DNA of 64,000 nucleotides. Origin: Kingdonia uniflora. Taxonomy: Eukaryota; Streptophyta; Magnoliopsida; Ranunculales; Circaeasteraceae. The stretch covers positions 1,240,001-1,304,000 of the forward strand of contig JACGCM010002238.1 in NCBI GenBank assembly GCA_014058105.1. The letters run 5' to 3'. Positions 32,641 through 44,255 of this stretch are shown piece after piece. The notes under the pieces are model-generated. The model saw only the letters and a list, made by a program, of their open reading frames with translations, was not told the DNA's origin and did not search any database. Positions within the stretch are counted from its first letter, which is position 1; the number at the start of each line of letters is the position of its first letter. Position numbers and translations under genes: made by a program.

Positions 32641-33770
32641 CGAAGTACCAAATCTCCAATATTAAAATTGTATGGTCGAACTCTTTTGTTATATGATTTC
32701 TGGAGAGAGAGGTGGTAACGGCTGAGGTTTTCTATGGCTCAGTCTCTGGTTTTATTGATCCATAACATGTTGTATCCAAGTTTGAACATTATCTTCATCG
32801 AAGAGGTCGGGATCGCGTGTTGGTACTTTAAATTGGGTCGGCCGCACAACTGCGGTACCGTAAGCCAGGAGGAAGGGAGTGCAATCCGTCGCCTTTCTTG
32901 GTGTGGTACGGTAGGCCCAGAGTATATGTTATAGTTCTTGAACCCATCGGCCCTTCTTCTCATCGGCGTGCTTCTTAAGACCATCGACTATAGTTTTATT
33001 GATTGCTTCAACCTGGCCATTCCCCTGCGGGTAAAAAGGAATGGAAGGGGAGAGGATGATGTTGTACTTCTTGAGGAAATTATAGACTTTGTTCCCAGTA
33101 AACATTGGACCATTGTCGCATCGAATCATGTGAAAGCAGCCAAAACGTGTGATGAAATTTTCCCATAGGAACTTGATGACTTCTTCTTCTCTAGTTTGAC
33201 ATAGAGCACGGCTTCGACCTATTTAGTAAAATAATTTATGGCCACGAGGATATGTTTTCGTCTACCCGATGCTTTAGGGAAAGGGCCCACTAGATCAATG
33301 GCCCACCGCTTGAACGGCCAAGCAACTTAGCTGCAATAGAGGTCTTGTAAAGGGCTTCGAATGTCATGGGCGTGACGTTGGCATTTGTCACAATGTTTTA
33401 CATACTCTTTAGCTTGTTTCTTTATATTGGGCCAGAATAACCCTTGCGTTATGGCTCGAAGAGCCATAGATCGACCAGCAGTGTGAGTACCGCAGGTACC
33501 TTCGTGAAGTTTGGTCAGTATGATAGTGGCTTCATTTTAGGAGATGCATCGAAGGTGTACGCCGTTTGGGGATTTGTGGTGCAATCTGCCTTTGAGAATA
33601 GTGTATCTGCGGCAATTTTCCAATAGCGAACGTTTGGCTTTGAGATCTTCTTGGAGGGTAGAACTATTAAAATAAGTAAGGAAGGGTATTCGCCAGTTAT
33701 CAGGATCGAGACTCTCGCCCCTAGTATTAATAGCATTGACTTCAATCTGGCGATACTTGGGCATTCAAGT
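32640..33770 (-). pseudogene. pol: integrase of element C, DDE residues retained
   Basis: Minus strand: a linker (NAINTRGESLDPDNWRIPFL), zinc-binding part (GTCGTHTAGRSMALRA, HCDKCQRHAHD), AIDLVGPFPKASG (first Asp), IRCDNGPMF (second Asp, about 33120) and YPQGNGQVEAINKTIVDGLKK (Glu, about 33010), open at 32929-33129. Frame changes occur near 33180 and a stop after INYFTK. The C-terminal chromatin-side part is very decayed and fades out around 32640. Confidence 0.87.
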
Positions 33771-33849
33771 ACTTCGATATGGAATGTTCGAGATTCGAGC
33801 TGGCCAAACATGGCTTCTATGTAGGCGAGGGCATCGGCATGTCTATTTT

Positions 33850-34230
33850 TTTCTCTGAGAGTAGTGTGTAATGGAAGACTTTTCAGGGAAACAATCCATG
33901 CGCTGGCAGACAATTACAGCATACTTAGCCATACAACCGTTTGCCTAATTTTTACCGGTGTACTATCTCTGTACAAGTTGGGAATCGATAAATACTACAA
34001 GTTTGGGAACACCAAGTTCAAGGGCAAGATCGAGGCCATGTATCAAGGCTTCATACTCAGACTCATTGTTAGAACATTCGAAGTTTAGCTTGATAACCTT
34101 TTTAATTCGGCCATTAGAGGGGGTAACATGAACAATACCGATCCTCGAACTGTTAGGTCTAGTGGATCCAGCGGTAAAGAGATGCTAACCCGTGTTAGGG
34201 TTCCAAGGTTCATTCTGTTCAGGCTAGTCT
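33850..34230 (-). pseudogene. pol: second RNase H of element C
   Basis: Fragments in several frames on minus: SAGSTRPNSSRIGIVHV-like start near 34190, NNESEYEALIHGLDLALELGV region (34070-34020), and the ENRHADALAYIEAMFG segment (33850-33805) which contains the His-Asp pair. It corresponds to the better kept copy in E. Confidence 0.72.
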
Positions 34231-34439
34231 TCTGGTAGATCATCTTCATGTTCTTCCTAGTCGATGTCTTCGACCGGGAAGTCGGCAAGGAAATTCACGA
34301 CTGCTTGGCCTTTTTGAGATATTTGTTTCCCAAAAGTGATGTCGTGTTCACCAAGATAAATAAACCATTGTTGTACCCATCTAAATTTATCTTTCATACT
34401 AACAATCTCTCGAAGGGGATAGCTGGTGATAACACGTAT

Positions 34440-35640
34440 AGGGTGAGCCTAAAAGTATGGTTTGAGCTTTCGAGCAGTGTAAATGAGTGTAAGGAGTAAT
34501 CGCTCAAGCTTCGAATATCGAGTTTCAGCAAGTGTCAGAGTTTTGTTGATAAAGTACACGGGTTTCTCGAGACTGGATTCAAGTTGAATAAGAACTGAGC
34601 TAATAGAAGTGTCTGTGGCCACAAGGTAAAAAGAAAGCATTTCACCTTTAATGTGGGTACTGATGATGGGTGGTCGACCAAGGTATGTTTTAAGTTCAAG
34701 AAAGACTTGTTCACAATCGGGTGTCCAATTGATTTTAGGGTTGTTCTTCTTTTTGGCCTTATGGACGCCTTGGTCGTGTAAGAAGGAGAAAAGCCAAGCA
34801 CAACGGTTAGAGGATTTTGATATAAAATGGTTGAAGATGGCTATATTGCCAACAACCTTTTGGATATCCTTTTTAGTTCGTAGGGAAGGCATATCGATGA
34901 GGGTACGGATATGAGTAGGGTCGATCTCGATACCTTGTTTGTTGATGAGGTGGCCCAAGAATTTACGGGATGAAACACCAAACTAGCATTTGTTTGGGTT
35001 AAGTTTCATGTTATAAGAGCGAAGTATGGCGAATACTTTGGTGAGGTCTTGTATATGGGTATATTTTTTGGAGGCTTTTGCATAACATGTCGTCGATGTA
35101 AACTTTGAACAACTTACCAAGCAAAGGTTTGAACATGGTGATAACAAGACATTGGTAAGTGGCACTCATATTTTTAAGGCCGAAGGGCATGATGTTATAT
35201 TAGTAAAGACCTTGTTCAGTAATAAACAAAGTTTTGAGTTTGTCCTCAGGGATGAGGGGTACCTGGTTGTAACCGGAAGCTACGTCCATCATAGATAATT
35301 GTTTATGGCCGGCCATAGCATCTAGAAGCACAGAAATGATCAAGAGAGGGAAACTGTCATTCGTCATGTGTTTATTGAGGTCTACGAATTAGCGCAGATA
35401 TGGATCTTTCCATTTTTCTTTAGAATAGCTACAATATTTGAGATCCAATCGACATACTTGACTTCTTTAATAAAACTCGCGGTCAATAGTTTTTCAACTT
35501 TGAGGTTTACTACTTCTCGAATCCTTGGTGCTAAAGTGAGTTTCTTCTACTTCACAGCGGTAGAGTAAGGGATGAGGTCAAGTCAATGGTAGGCTAGGAT
35601 GGGGTCTACGCCAGGCATCTCGTAAAAGGTCCAGGCAAAG
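34440..35640 (-). pseudogene. pol: RT plus RNase H of element C
   Basis: Minus strand in order: FAWTFYEMPGVDP (about 35630), SFIKEVKYVDWISNIVAILKK (35480), MMDVASGYNQVPLIPEDKLKT (35300), IMPFGLKNMSATYQC (35200), intact VYIDDMLCKS (about 35100), then GHLINKQGIEIDPTHIRTL, VVGNIAIFNHFISKSSNRCAW and PVYFINKTLTLAETRYSK in one long open stretch 34449-34958. Stops near 35360 and a frame change near 35060 break the RT. Confidence 0.88.
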
Positions 35641-35849
35641 ACATCTTTATTTGCTCAAAGAAAAGTGGTGAGCTTGAGGCGTTTGGCCTCATCCAAAAAA
35701 CTACTAATGAATGTACCTCGACTAAGACCACCGAGTTCGACATAAATAGTGGGTTTGACAGGTGTGTTAGATTGGTTTGATGGTGTTAGGGAAGAGAAAA
35801 GCATTGATTGATATGGTTTAACAAGTTTTATTGTAAGATCAATCTCATG

Positions 35850-36340
35850 ATGCTCGCATGAGCGGGCAAGATGTTGAGAGTCTTTCATGTTCCATGTGCC
35901 ACAAGGGGTTGCGAAATGAAGTGTTTGGCAGTAGGTAGAAGGAATGGTTTTATAGCATGGAGCCAGTCGCTCCCAAGGATGCCCAGGTATTCAGATTTTT
36001 TGTCGATGACGAGAAAACTGGTTTGGAGGGTTACTGGACCGGTAGTAATAGGGAGGTTAATGCGACCGATGGCGACTTCGGTGGTGCCATTAAAGCCCTT
36101 GAGCTCGACGTTAGCTGGTGTGATGAGGTCACTTTTGTTTATAACATGAACAGTCTAGAGGAAAAGTACATCTGCTGCACTGTCCGTATAAATAAACATG
36201 GTATGGAGGATGAGGACTTCGACCTTAATCATAATAACCAAGGAGTTAGAGTGGGGGAAGCGAACATGAGAAGTATCACAATCGATAAAGGAGATACCTT
36301 TAGGTCGAGGTCGTTGGCAAGATTCGGGTAGAATGATGGG
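35850..36340 (-). pseudogene. pol: aspartic protease of element C, active site altered
   Basis: KGISFIDCDTSHVRFPHSNSL, then MFIYTDSAADVLFL where the family reads LIDTGS-ADVLFL, so the catalytic Asp-Thr-Gly has become Tyr-Thr-Asp. Downstream on minus: LKGFNGTTEVAIGRINLPI and YLGILGSDWLHAIK are preserved. Confidence 0.82.
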
Positions 36341-36559
36341 TAATTTCTTTTGATTAGTGAACTTGCAACATTCTTTGACTCGCTTATGCTTGCTTCGAGT
36401 ATGACCACTGTCAATGTTGCTAACTTCGATAAGGTGGAGTTGAAAAATATGTACCTTGGCTGAGTCGGTAGTTAGAGCGGGTTGAGGCTTAAGATACGAC
36501 CTGTCGAGATAGCTGGGGAGATTGGCGACATATCGATGAAGATGACCTGCTTTAAGAAT

Positions 36560-38084
36560 CATCTCCAGTGATCGTTACAGGGCATAGTACTTAATGGTAG
36601 AATAGTAGTTGCAGTTGTGATATTGGCAGTAAGGTTCGTCTTTTTTGACCTAGATAAGGAAAGGAGTGCACCAGATAGGATCTGCCAGGATCTGTGTGAT
36701 GAGGGTGCAGCTAGGAGCAGTGAGTTTTGGTAAGACCGGCATGGGTCATTTTTTATGGATTTTGGATGGGATAGCGTCGGAGTGAGAACATTTACGTCTC
36801 TCGATCTCCTTTGAGACGGGAGCGACCATGGGTGTGAACGATGGTTGAGGTTTGTATTGATTGGTGGTCGAGGCTTTCCCCTGGCAGCTGGATTCGCGTA
36901 GGCATTCGAGGTCGATATATCTGTTAACCTTAGATAACATCTCCTCGAGGATTTTGTTGCTTATGAAGCACAATGTACTCCTTGACACGAATATGATCTG
37001 GTAGAGTATTAGAGTACGCGAGAACAACATTCGCAGTGTCAAGGTTTATGACTTTGTGTGACTCATCGAAAAACTTCTTGGTGAAAGCTTCAAGCGTTTT
37101 GCTGAGAGATTTGTGGAAGTTGAAGAAAGCGTCAACTCAGACCTGACAGTCTTTGTTGAAGGCGAACTGGGCGATAAAAAGGTTGGACAGTTGTTCGAAG
37201 CTTCGGATAGAGCCGTTAGGGTGGTTATGGTACCATTTGAGAGGGCTATTAGTGAAACTAGTGGGAAACATTTGACACAAGATATGGTCAGTTGTGAAGT
37301 ACAAACTCAAAGCATTTTAGAATTTGAGGACATGAGACTGAGGGTCGGTATTGTAGTATTTGCCAATTTTAGGGGTATGGAAATTTTGGGGTACTTCGAC
37401 CGCGAGGAGTTTAGGGTAGATAGGGCTGCTTAAATGACTCCAGGCAGTCGGTGTAGGGATCGCGCTGACGTGAATAGCGGCACAAACTTTTTGATCGAGT
37501 TCCTGCGGAGTAAGGTGGGCAGGGTGAGAAGGAGAGCGCTAGGGTCGAGGGAGATGAGGCCTCAAATATGAAGCATGCTCGGTGCTTCGTTCGCCAAGGA
37601 GTTTGTGAGCAAAATGCCATGTGGAGTGACGAGAGGTGCGAAGGCTAGAATTAGAGGAGTCTTCCGTAACGGGGACGCCTAGATGGATCGAGCTAGCGGG
37701 TATGACGGTGAAAGCACCCTCGGCGCCAAGATGGACCGGGGGGACTTTGACATGTGGGTTGGGCCCAAGCCAAGCAAGGGCGGACACGCGCGATGGGGTG
37801 GGTAATTGAGAGCGCTAAGGAACATCGTGGGTGTGACCTTGTCGAAGCTCTCTGACAGTAAGGCGTAACTCGTCCAGAGCATGGTATTGCCGGTAGTAGT
37901 CGTCAAAATGGCACTACCGCTCAGCCTCGAGCTCTTGGCGGTGTTCTTCATGCTCAATGCGTAACTGATTGGTATGGCGTTCCTCGACCAGAACAAATTA
38001 TTGGATGAGGAGGGCAAGTTGAGCGACTACACTGTCGGCGAAGTTGTCGATAAGGCCAGAGGTTAAGTGGAGGGTGGGGGTCAT
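36560..38084 (-). pseudogene. gag: gag of element C, degenerate
   Basis: ATG at 38084 (MTPTLHLTSGLID), in the same place relative to the primer site as in B. Coiled-coil N-terminus (EERHTNQLRIEHEEHRQELEA), Pro/Ser-rich linker, capsid-type domain at about 37370-36990 (TPKIGKYYNTDPQSH, LKWYHNHPNGSIRSFEQL, IAQFAFNKD, EAFTKKFFDESHKV). The zinc-knuckle region near 36620 is decayed. Stops near 37815, 37540 and 37120. Confidence 0.85.
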
Positions 38085-38134
38085 GGAATATGGCTGTAAA
38101 AGGAAGGAAGGAAAAAGAGAACAAGGGTGAGTGT

Positions 38135-38152
38135 AGCACAGACGGCGCCAAA
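38135..38152 (-). promoter_or_regulatory. Primer binding site of element C
   Basis: Minus-strand TTTGGCGCCGTCTGTGCT directly inside the 5' LTR; the cleanest primer site in the window. Confidence 0.85.
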
Positions 38153-38880
38153 TGTAGGGGCTAAGTTTTGTTAAAGGATAAACTAGCTCTTACACCACAG
38201 AGTTTTCTTCGGCTAGAGGGATTATGCAAGTATTTAATATAATAACGGACAATATTACTATACTAATACACTTGTGTGGAGTCCTAGAATTGGTTACTCC
38301 ATGAACTCTAGCAAGGATTTTTAATGGTTGATGATATATATCGAGTTTAGACAACAGATCGAATAGAGGTTGATTACAGGGTGGTCGAAGGTAATCTTTG
38401 AGAGTTAATGGGAGAGATTTTTCTAACCCCTTCATCATGCCTTCTCTCTCCTATTTATAGCATATAGAAAGGGTCGAGTTACCATGGGAGATCAGATTAC
38501 ATATATATCCTTTGGGGACACCTGTTCTATACTTGGGGTTGGTTTTGACACTGTAGTTGCTGGTTTTGAGGCTATAGTTGTTGGTTCTGACACTGCAGTT
38601 ATCTAGTGGCTTATTTCACTATTCTGTCTAGTGAGCTAGCTGTCAAATGTCTCTCCCTTCATCCATGTATTACCATGGTTGAAGTCTCTCTGGTATTGAT
38701 GTTGAATTCTGGTGCTAACTGCCTGTCTTCAGCTTCGATTATGTCCTCGTGTGTTTGGCTAGTCTTAAAAGGCTTCATGGACCTATATACTGTCTTATAG
38801 GGCTTCAAGTTTCTAGGTAGGCTTTGATCCAGCCTTCGAGTATTCAACTAGTACTGGAAGGCCACGAGTAGGCTACAATA
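38153..38880 (-). repeat. 5' LTR of element C (728 bp)
   Basis: Plus-strand TGTAGGGGCTAAG at the left edge and GTAGGCTACAATA at the right edge (family end GTAGGCTACTACA, two changes), then the target duplication ATCGT. Confidence 0.92.
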
Positions 38881-39692
38881 ATCGTCATTGATGTTGAATC
38901 CAAATACCTGGGAATCATGGGAAGAAGCTGGCTTTACTCAATCAAGGCCATACCTTTGACATTTCATCTGGCATTGCATTTCTCGTCTAATCATGGCATT
39001 TATAAAATCAAAGTCAGGCTATAGCACCGATGTGTAAAAATACCACCACGAATTCATACACATCAAAACTTCTTAAAGCATAGTAATTGCAGAAAGAGCC
39101 TCCCCCAACATTTGAGCAGCATGACACTGAAGTGGTCGAATCTATAGAACTCGATGGACTTGTGACAAATACTCTTATTGGTTCTAAACTTTCACCAAAA
39201 GAAAGAAAAACCCTCCTGCAGTTTTTAAAGAAAAATGTTGATATCTTTGTATGGTCTTTTCAAGAAATGCCATAAATTGATCATTCTATTGCATGTCATC
39301 GGTTGAACCTCATACCAGACAATAAAGCTGTAGTATAAAAGAATCATAACCTATCCCCTAGGCTACGGGATACAGTTAATGAAGAAATCGATAAACTACC
39401 TCGAGTTAGATTTATTCAAGAAGCTAAATATCCCAAGTGGGTCTCGAACATAGTCGTTGTCCCTATGAAAAATGGAAAAATTAGGGTTTATGTGGATTTC
39501 ACCGAACCCAATAAATTCATACCAAAGGATAACTTCGCCCTTCCTTTGATTCCTCACCTCCTTGACTCCGCAGCAGGACATGAGCTTTTCTTAATAATGG
39601 ATGCAACTTCGGGGTATAACCAGGTCCCACTTGCCAAAGAAGATTAGGACAAGACCACATTCATAACAGAAAGAGGCCCTTACTGTTATACC
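38881..39692 (+). pseudogene. pol: Element D pol continued: protease end and 5' half of RT
   Basis: Resumes D in frame after C: IDVESKYLGIMGRSWLYSIKA (protease C-terminal part), PLTFHLALHF, linker, then FVWSFQEMP (39246), FIQEAKYPKWVSNIVVVPMK (39412), VDFTEPNKFIPKDNFALPL (39494), IMDATSGYNQVPLAKED (39592), TTFITERGPYCYT. It ends at the LINE insertion. Stops at 39273 and 39646 and after AVV at 39336. Confidence 0.9.
39682..39692. repeat. Target-site duplication ACTGTTATACC flanking the LINE
   Basis: The 11-mer at 39682-39692 recurs at 56109-56119. Variable-length duplications above 7 bp are typical of target-primed LINE insertion. Immediately inside the left copy is TTTTT, the complement of a short poly(A) tail. 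Confidence 0.93.
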
Positions 39693-40239
39693 TTTTTCTA
39701 CAAAAAGTTTAGCTAAATATATCCAAACAAACCTTTACAAGATGGGGAAAAACCAAGTATGCCTTACTCTAGTACATTTTACTAGAGCATATGCATATCG
39801 TTTCACTACTAACATAAAAATACAAAAGAAAGTAATCAAAACAAAATTTCTCATCAGGACCAATTCATTCGAACGAGTCCATAGTCGTTCGAATGACAGG
39901 AGAAAAGTCTTGTTCGAACGACCTCCACTGTCTTTTGAACGAAACTTGAAAACCAAGAAATTGTCGTCTTTTTCGACAAAATATATTACGGTTTTGAGAT
40001 TAACGTCTAAGTCGTTCGAACGAACTGTTGAAAATTGCCATCCAACTTGTCGTCTATATCGACAATTTGTGAAAATACCCATTTCGTTCGAACGGCCTTT
40101 TACTTTGTTCGAACGACTTTCCACTCGTAATGAATATTCATCCAGTTCAGCGTGATTTCCTGACTCTGAAGTAGTCCGTGATATGGTCTTCAATATTTTA
40201 TAAGTACTCTGGTCTACCATTTGTCCATTCTTCTGCTGG
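39693..40239 (-). other. LINE 3' region with a palindromic TTCGAACGA cluster
   Basis: Lies between the end of the RNase H frame and the poly(A). Seven near-identical palindromic words (forms of CGTTCGAACGA) occur between about 39866 and 40118, and two short inverted repeats (GTCGTC-TTTT-CGACAA near 39963 and GTCGTC-TATAT-CGACAA near 40051) lie between them. No coding signal is supported here. Confidence 0.7.
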
Positions 40240-41570
40240 TTAGTTTGGGTCTGACCCTCTCCTTACAATTTGATCTGCTGAGAAGTTGTATTCCCTCCAT
40301 AGATGGCTGACTCGGATTTGTAGAAGGTGGGGGATGATTAGTTCCCAAGCAGTTTTAAGCATCCAAGGTATTTTATCGTTGATGAAAGCTTTAATTGCAG
40401 CAGCCGAGTTGGATACTACCCGCACTCTTCTCCACCCTTGTGTTACAGCTTTCTGAACTTCTGATATGATTGAAGTAATCTCAGCAATGAAGTTCGTAGC
40501 TTACCCAATGGATTTACTGTATGTGCCTAGAACTTCCCCATTATTATTCTTGCAAATAATACTTATACCTGCCTCACTGGAATTGCTTTGAGCCGATCCA
40601 TCACAATAGATTTCTACCTCGTCTTGATTAGGAAGCCCCCATTTACAACTCTCTTTATTGTTGCCTAATCTCGGTTTGCACTGAACATTAAGCTCCTTGA
40701 AGATCCTAAGGTTTTGAATTGTGTTGTTCATTGTATTTTTGGAGAAAAGAGAGGCATTTGCAATGTTAGTCGGGATATGTAGCGTAGTTTGTTGGATAGG
40801 GTTTTTGACTTCATCAAACCGCCATTTGCTTCTAGTTCTCCAAATATTGCTACAGGTTGCAAAAACCATGGCCCACCAGAGATCATAAATGTATGGACTA
40901 GATGTTTTACCTCTCTCTAGTATGGTTCTTCAGTTAACTGATGGGGTGATAGGTGTATACGTAAAACATGTCGTAGCCTTCTGCCAGAGAGAGACTGTGA
41001 AAGGGCACCACAACATTGTATGAGACTCCATTTCTGAAGCGTTATGGCATTGGTGGCATACTAAAAAAATTGAGATGCCTCTCTTCATTATGGCATCATC
41101 CATAGGGAGTATATGGTTCAGCAAGTGCCAAGCAAAGCCTCCCAGTCTAGGGTGGATTGCTTGTCTCCAGACCTACTTCCACCAACATGCTGAATCTTCC
41201 TTACTGCACAGTATTTCATATGCATTCTTGGTGGAGAAAACTCCTTGGATATCAGGTTTCCAGATCATAGAATTATGGGAATTGGGGCTACATTGGATGT
41301 TTTGTATGTTGATTCCTAGTGCAAGCAGCAGAAGCAATATGTCACTAGGGAAATGCCATCCTTGAGGGTTGATAAAATTTATGAGCCGTGCTTTGCATTT
41401 ATTCCATAAGTATCGAGGCAGATTAATATGTTCCATGAGTGGGATATTTGTTGCCCAGGCGTCATTCCAAAAATCAATTTTCTGTCCGTCTCCAATTAAC
41501 CATCCTATATGCGTTTTCAAAATGGTCGCTCCGGTCTGTATTCCCGTCCATAATGCTGATGGCTTATAAT
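40240..41570 (-). pseudogene. LINE ORF2 C-terminal part: zf-RVT and RNase H domains
   Basis: Minus strand: WLIGDGQKIDFWNDAWATNIPL (41490), the zinc-binding region in reverse transcriptases (GGFAWHLLNHILPMDD, FLVCHQCHNASEMESHTMLWCP, 41130-40990), then RNase H of the RVT_3 type: VEIYCDGSAQSNSSEAGIS (first Asp, 40610), AEITSIISEVQKAV (Glu, 40460), RVVSNSAAAIKAF (expected Asp is Asn), and FSADQIVRRGSDPN before the stop at 40240. The RNase H is a known feature of some plant L1 elements. Confidence 0.85.
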
Positions 41571-42949
41571 ATCAAATAGTATCCCCGTTCTTGCTGCTGA
41601 ATTTGGATTTGAGAAATTTCGCTCATTCCTCTGTTCCTTGTCGAAAAACCCAGTGAAGTTTGCAGAGCATAGCTTTGTCGACTTCTCCCAGACTACGTTT
41701 ACCAACCCCCCCCCCCCCCCATCCTTAGTCGTTTTGCATACCTTATCCCATTTCAGCGTCACCCCCTTCCTTTTTGTTGGGTCTCCAGTCCAGATGTAGT
41801 TTCTAAGGATATTTTCTCCCTATTTGATAAGTGAACTAGGCCATTTGTACACTACCATATTATGAATCGGTATGTTGTTCAAGACAGACTTTGCAAGAGT
41901 GATCCTTCCCTAAAATGAGATCATGCTTCCCATCCAGCTATTAGCCCTTTTTATGATATTTTCCAATAGCGGTAAAATTGCTTGCTTTCTTACCCTCCCT
42001 TGTATGAGTGGAATGCCCAGATATGTCTCTGGAAATTTCCCTTCTTTGAAGCCAAATATCTCAGTGACCACTCTTCTGAGGGTGAGAGGTATAGAACTTA
42101 GGAAAAAAAATTGCCTACACTAATCTCTTGTCCAGAGACCTTCTAATATTCGGAAAGAATGAGCAGAAGCTATCTCAGGTATCTGTTGTTCCCGTTTACA
42201 AAGATGAGTATATCATCTACAAAAAACAGGTGAGTAGGGCCATGCATATCCTTTGTTGATGTCATGGTCAGTATTCTACCTTGTTCTCTAGCCTTATGGA
42301 AACTGATGCTCAGTATGTCATCTGCAATTGTAAACATAATTAGGGAGAGAGGGTCCCCCTGCTTAAGACCCCTAGCCATCTGGAAGAAACCTGATGGACT
42401 ACCATTGATAAGAATAGATACCATACTACTACTAATAATAGTTCGCATCCAGACACATAATTTTAAATCAAAACCAAATGCTCGAAGAGCCGTGAGTAGG
42501 TATTTCCAACTCAGCGTATCATATGCTTGACTGATATCGATCTTAAGAGCCACATTTCCATTTTTCCTCTCGATTCTCATTTCATTAGCCATCTCGGAGG
42601 CCATGCAAATATTGTTATGGATGTTCCTATTATTGGTAAACACACTTTGGTCCCTCGAGACACAGCTGTCTGCAATAGGAGATAAACGAGTGGTAAGAAT
42701 TTTAGTGATGACATTGAAAATAAAGTTGCTAAGGCAAATTGACCTGTATTGTTGAATCTTGGATTGGCTTTTGATTTTGGGAATCAAAACTATGAGGTTG
42801 GAGTTGAATGTCATGGGAATCATACCATCCATAAATAACGAGATTATCCCAACGTTAATATTTTTGTTCAGGATTTCCCATAATTTTTGGTAAAATATAC
42901 CACAAAAACCATCTGGACCGGGGGCGCTGTTGTTGTCCATAGAGAATAC
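41571..42949 (-). pseudogene. LINE ORF2 reverse transcriptase
   Basis: Long open segment 42940-42170 with SAPGPDGFCGIFYQ, LIVLIPKIKS, YRSICLSNFIFNVITKIL, NVALKIDISQAYDTLSW (first catalytic Asp), ARGLKQGDPLSLIMF and FFVDDILIF (the YADD box as FVDD). The region down to 41571 is the thumb/connector with KWDKVCK-TTKDGGGGGLVNVVW near 41740, where a poly(C) tract on plus has expanded the conserved Gly pair. Inactive because of frameshifts around 42115-42165 and 41765. Confidence 0.9.
41706..41720. repeat. Poly(C) run of 15
   Basis: Uninterrupted C run on plus inside the LINE connector, encoding extra Gly in the minus-strand frame. Confidence 0.9.
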
Positions 42950-44255
42950 TGCATCCCTAATCTCCTTAGTGGTTGGGGTTGTAGTAAGACTATTCTTTTC
43001 TGCTTCTGAAACTTGGTTGGGGATATGGTCAAAAAATTATGGACATTGTTGTGTATTTGTAGCTGCGAATTTGGCCTTGTAGTAACTCGTGTTATGTTCT
43101 TGTATGAGTGACTGACTTGTAATGTCTCTTCTCGTGCTATCTTGGATATTTGCGATAAGGGTATTCTCGTTCCTATCCTTTGTGGTTGACTGGAAAATCC
43201 TCGTGTTTCTGTCCCCTGCTTGTAGCCATTTGATTCTTGATTTTTGCCTCCAATCCATCTCTTTAGTTTCCCCCCATCTGTTTAGGAGTTTTATTTGAGA
43301 AAGGAATCTCTTTTTTATCAATTCGTTGGTTATATCTTCCTTCAACTGTATCTGTAGTTGCAGCATCTCTCTCTCTTGGTTTGTTTTTTGTTTCCTCTGG
43401 GTTTCATATTCATGTCTTCATACCTTAATATCAGCTTTAAGTCGTCGTAGTTTAAGCATAATAGAGAAAAAGGGGAAACATACATCAGCTTCCCCCAGCT
43501 ACTGGCAACGATATCCCCAAACTTAGGTTCCTCAACCCATGATTGAAGATACCTGAAAGGGATATTAGTTGGTTTAGGCACCTGACAGCATTCCCCCATA
43601 ATAAGTAAGTGATCGAACTGAGTTCAAGGCAGTACTTTCATTCTCTAACCTCTAAACGTGCTTTTCCACTCTGCATTATGGAGACATCTGTCGAGGACCA
43701 CTAGTATTCTGTTATTCCTACTTTGCGCATTTCACCACGTAAAGGTAAGCCCATAGGAGGGGCTTTATGTGAGTTTCGTTGTATCCAGGAAATTGATAAA
43801 GTTTATCACTGCATTTGTGTTAGGTAGATGTCGTCCCCTTTTTTTAGCTATTCGGAGAACCACGTTGAAATCACCTATGCATATCTAGGGTTTGATATTT
43901 GTTACAACAAAATTAGAGAGGTCAGCCCAAAGATTTAACCTATTAATTCTGCTGCAGTTTGCATGTACAAAGGAGAAGCAGCTCTCCATGTAAATCACCG
44001 TAATGTATTGTTTTGTCATAGAAATAACACCAGATGCAGAGGTTCTTTTAAGCCAAAAAATCCATATGTTACCTTTTTCAGCATTTAGTTCATTGGAAAT
44101 GACTATGTTTTCATAACCTGGCATCTCAAAGTTCTTACAGAACAATTTTGGCTCAACAAATCCTATAGTATTTGGTTGTAGTCTTGTCATAGTTTTCCTG
44201 AGATATCTTGCTATTTTTCTATATCCCAGCCCTCAAGCATTCCAGAATATGACTT
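42950..44255 (-). pseudogene. LINE ORF2 N-terminal endonuclease (APE type), degenerate
   Basis: ORF2 starts with MKVIFWNA (about 44255), then a stop where the family has WNARGL or WNCRG. TRLQPNTIGFVEPKLF corresponds to the conserved catalytic Glu strand (P-(I/V)-(F/I)-L-x-E). ICIGDFNVVL (43865) is the GDFN box, and FDHLLIMGE (43610) corresponds to the SDH end with His kept. The stretch 43600-43040 is the linker to RT. Several stops. Confidence 0.82.

Larger units (their letters stand above)
26875..38880 (-). mobile_element. Element C: complete-length Ty3/gypsy (Tat-like) element inserted in the protease of D
   Basis: About 12.0 kb on the minus strand: 5' LTR 38153-38880, primer site, gag, protease, RT-RNase H, second RNase H, integrase, tandem repeats, antisense genes (here on plus), polypurine tract, 3' LTR 26875-27585. 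Perfect ATCGT duplication outside. LTR ends and coding sequence match element B, so it is the same family in the opposite orientation. The two LTRs appear roughly 90% identical by eye. Confidence 0.94.

Noticed and set aside
35957..36331. 124-codon plus-strand frame
   Set aside because: It lies opposite the protease and gag end of C, whose motifs are on minus; an equivalent frame at 49276-49602 is likewise opposite the protease of E. Its conservation follows from the sense gene.
37113..37433. 106-codon plus-strand frame
   Set aside because: Opposite the capsid domain of C gag, with no independent signal.
39693..40239. Protein frames of 137 and 161 codons in the LINE 3' region
   Set aside because: They run through the palindromic repeat cluster beyond the RNase H stop and show no domain; the repeats themselves keep the frames open.
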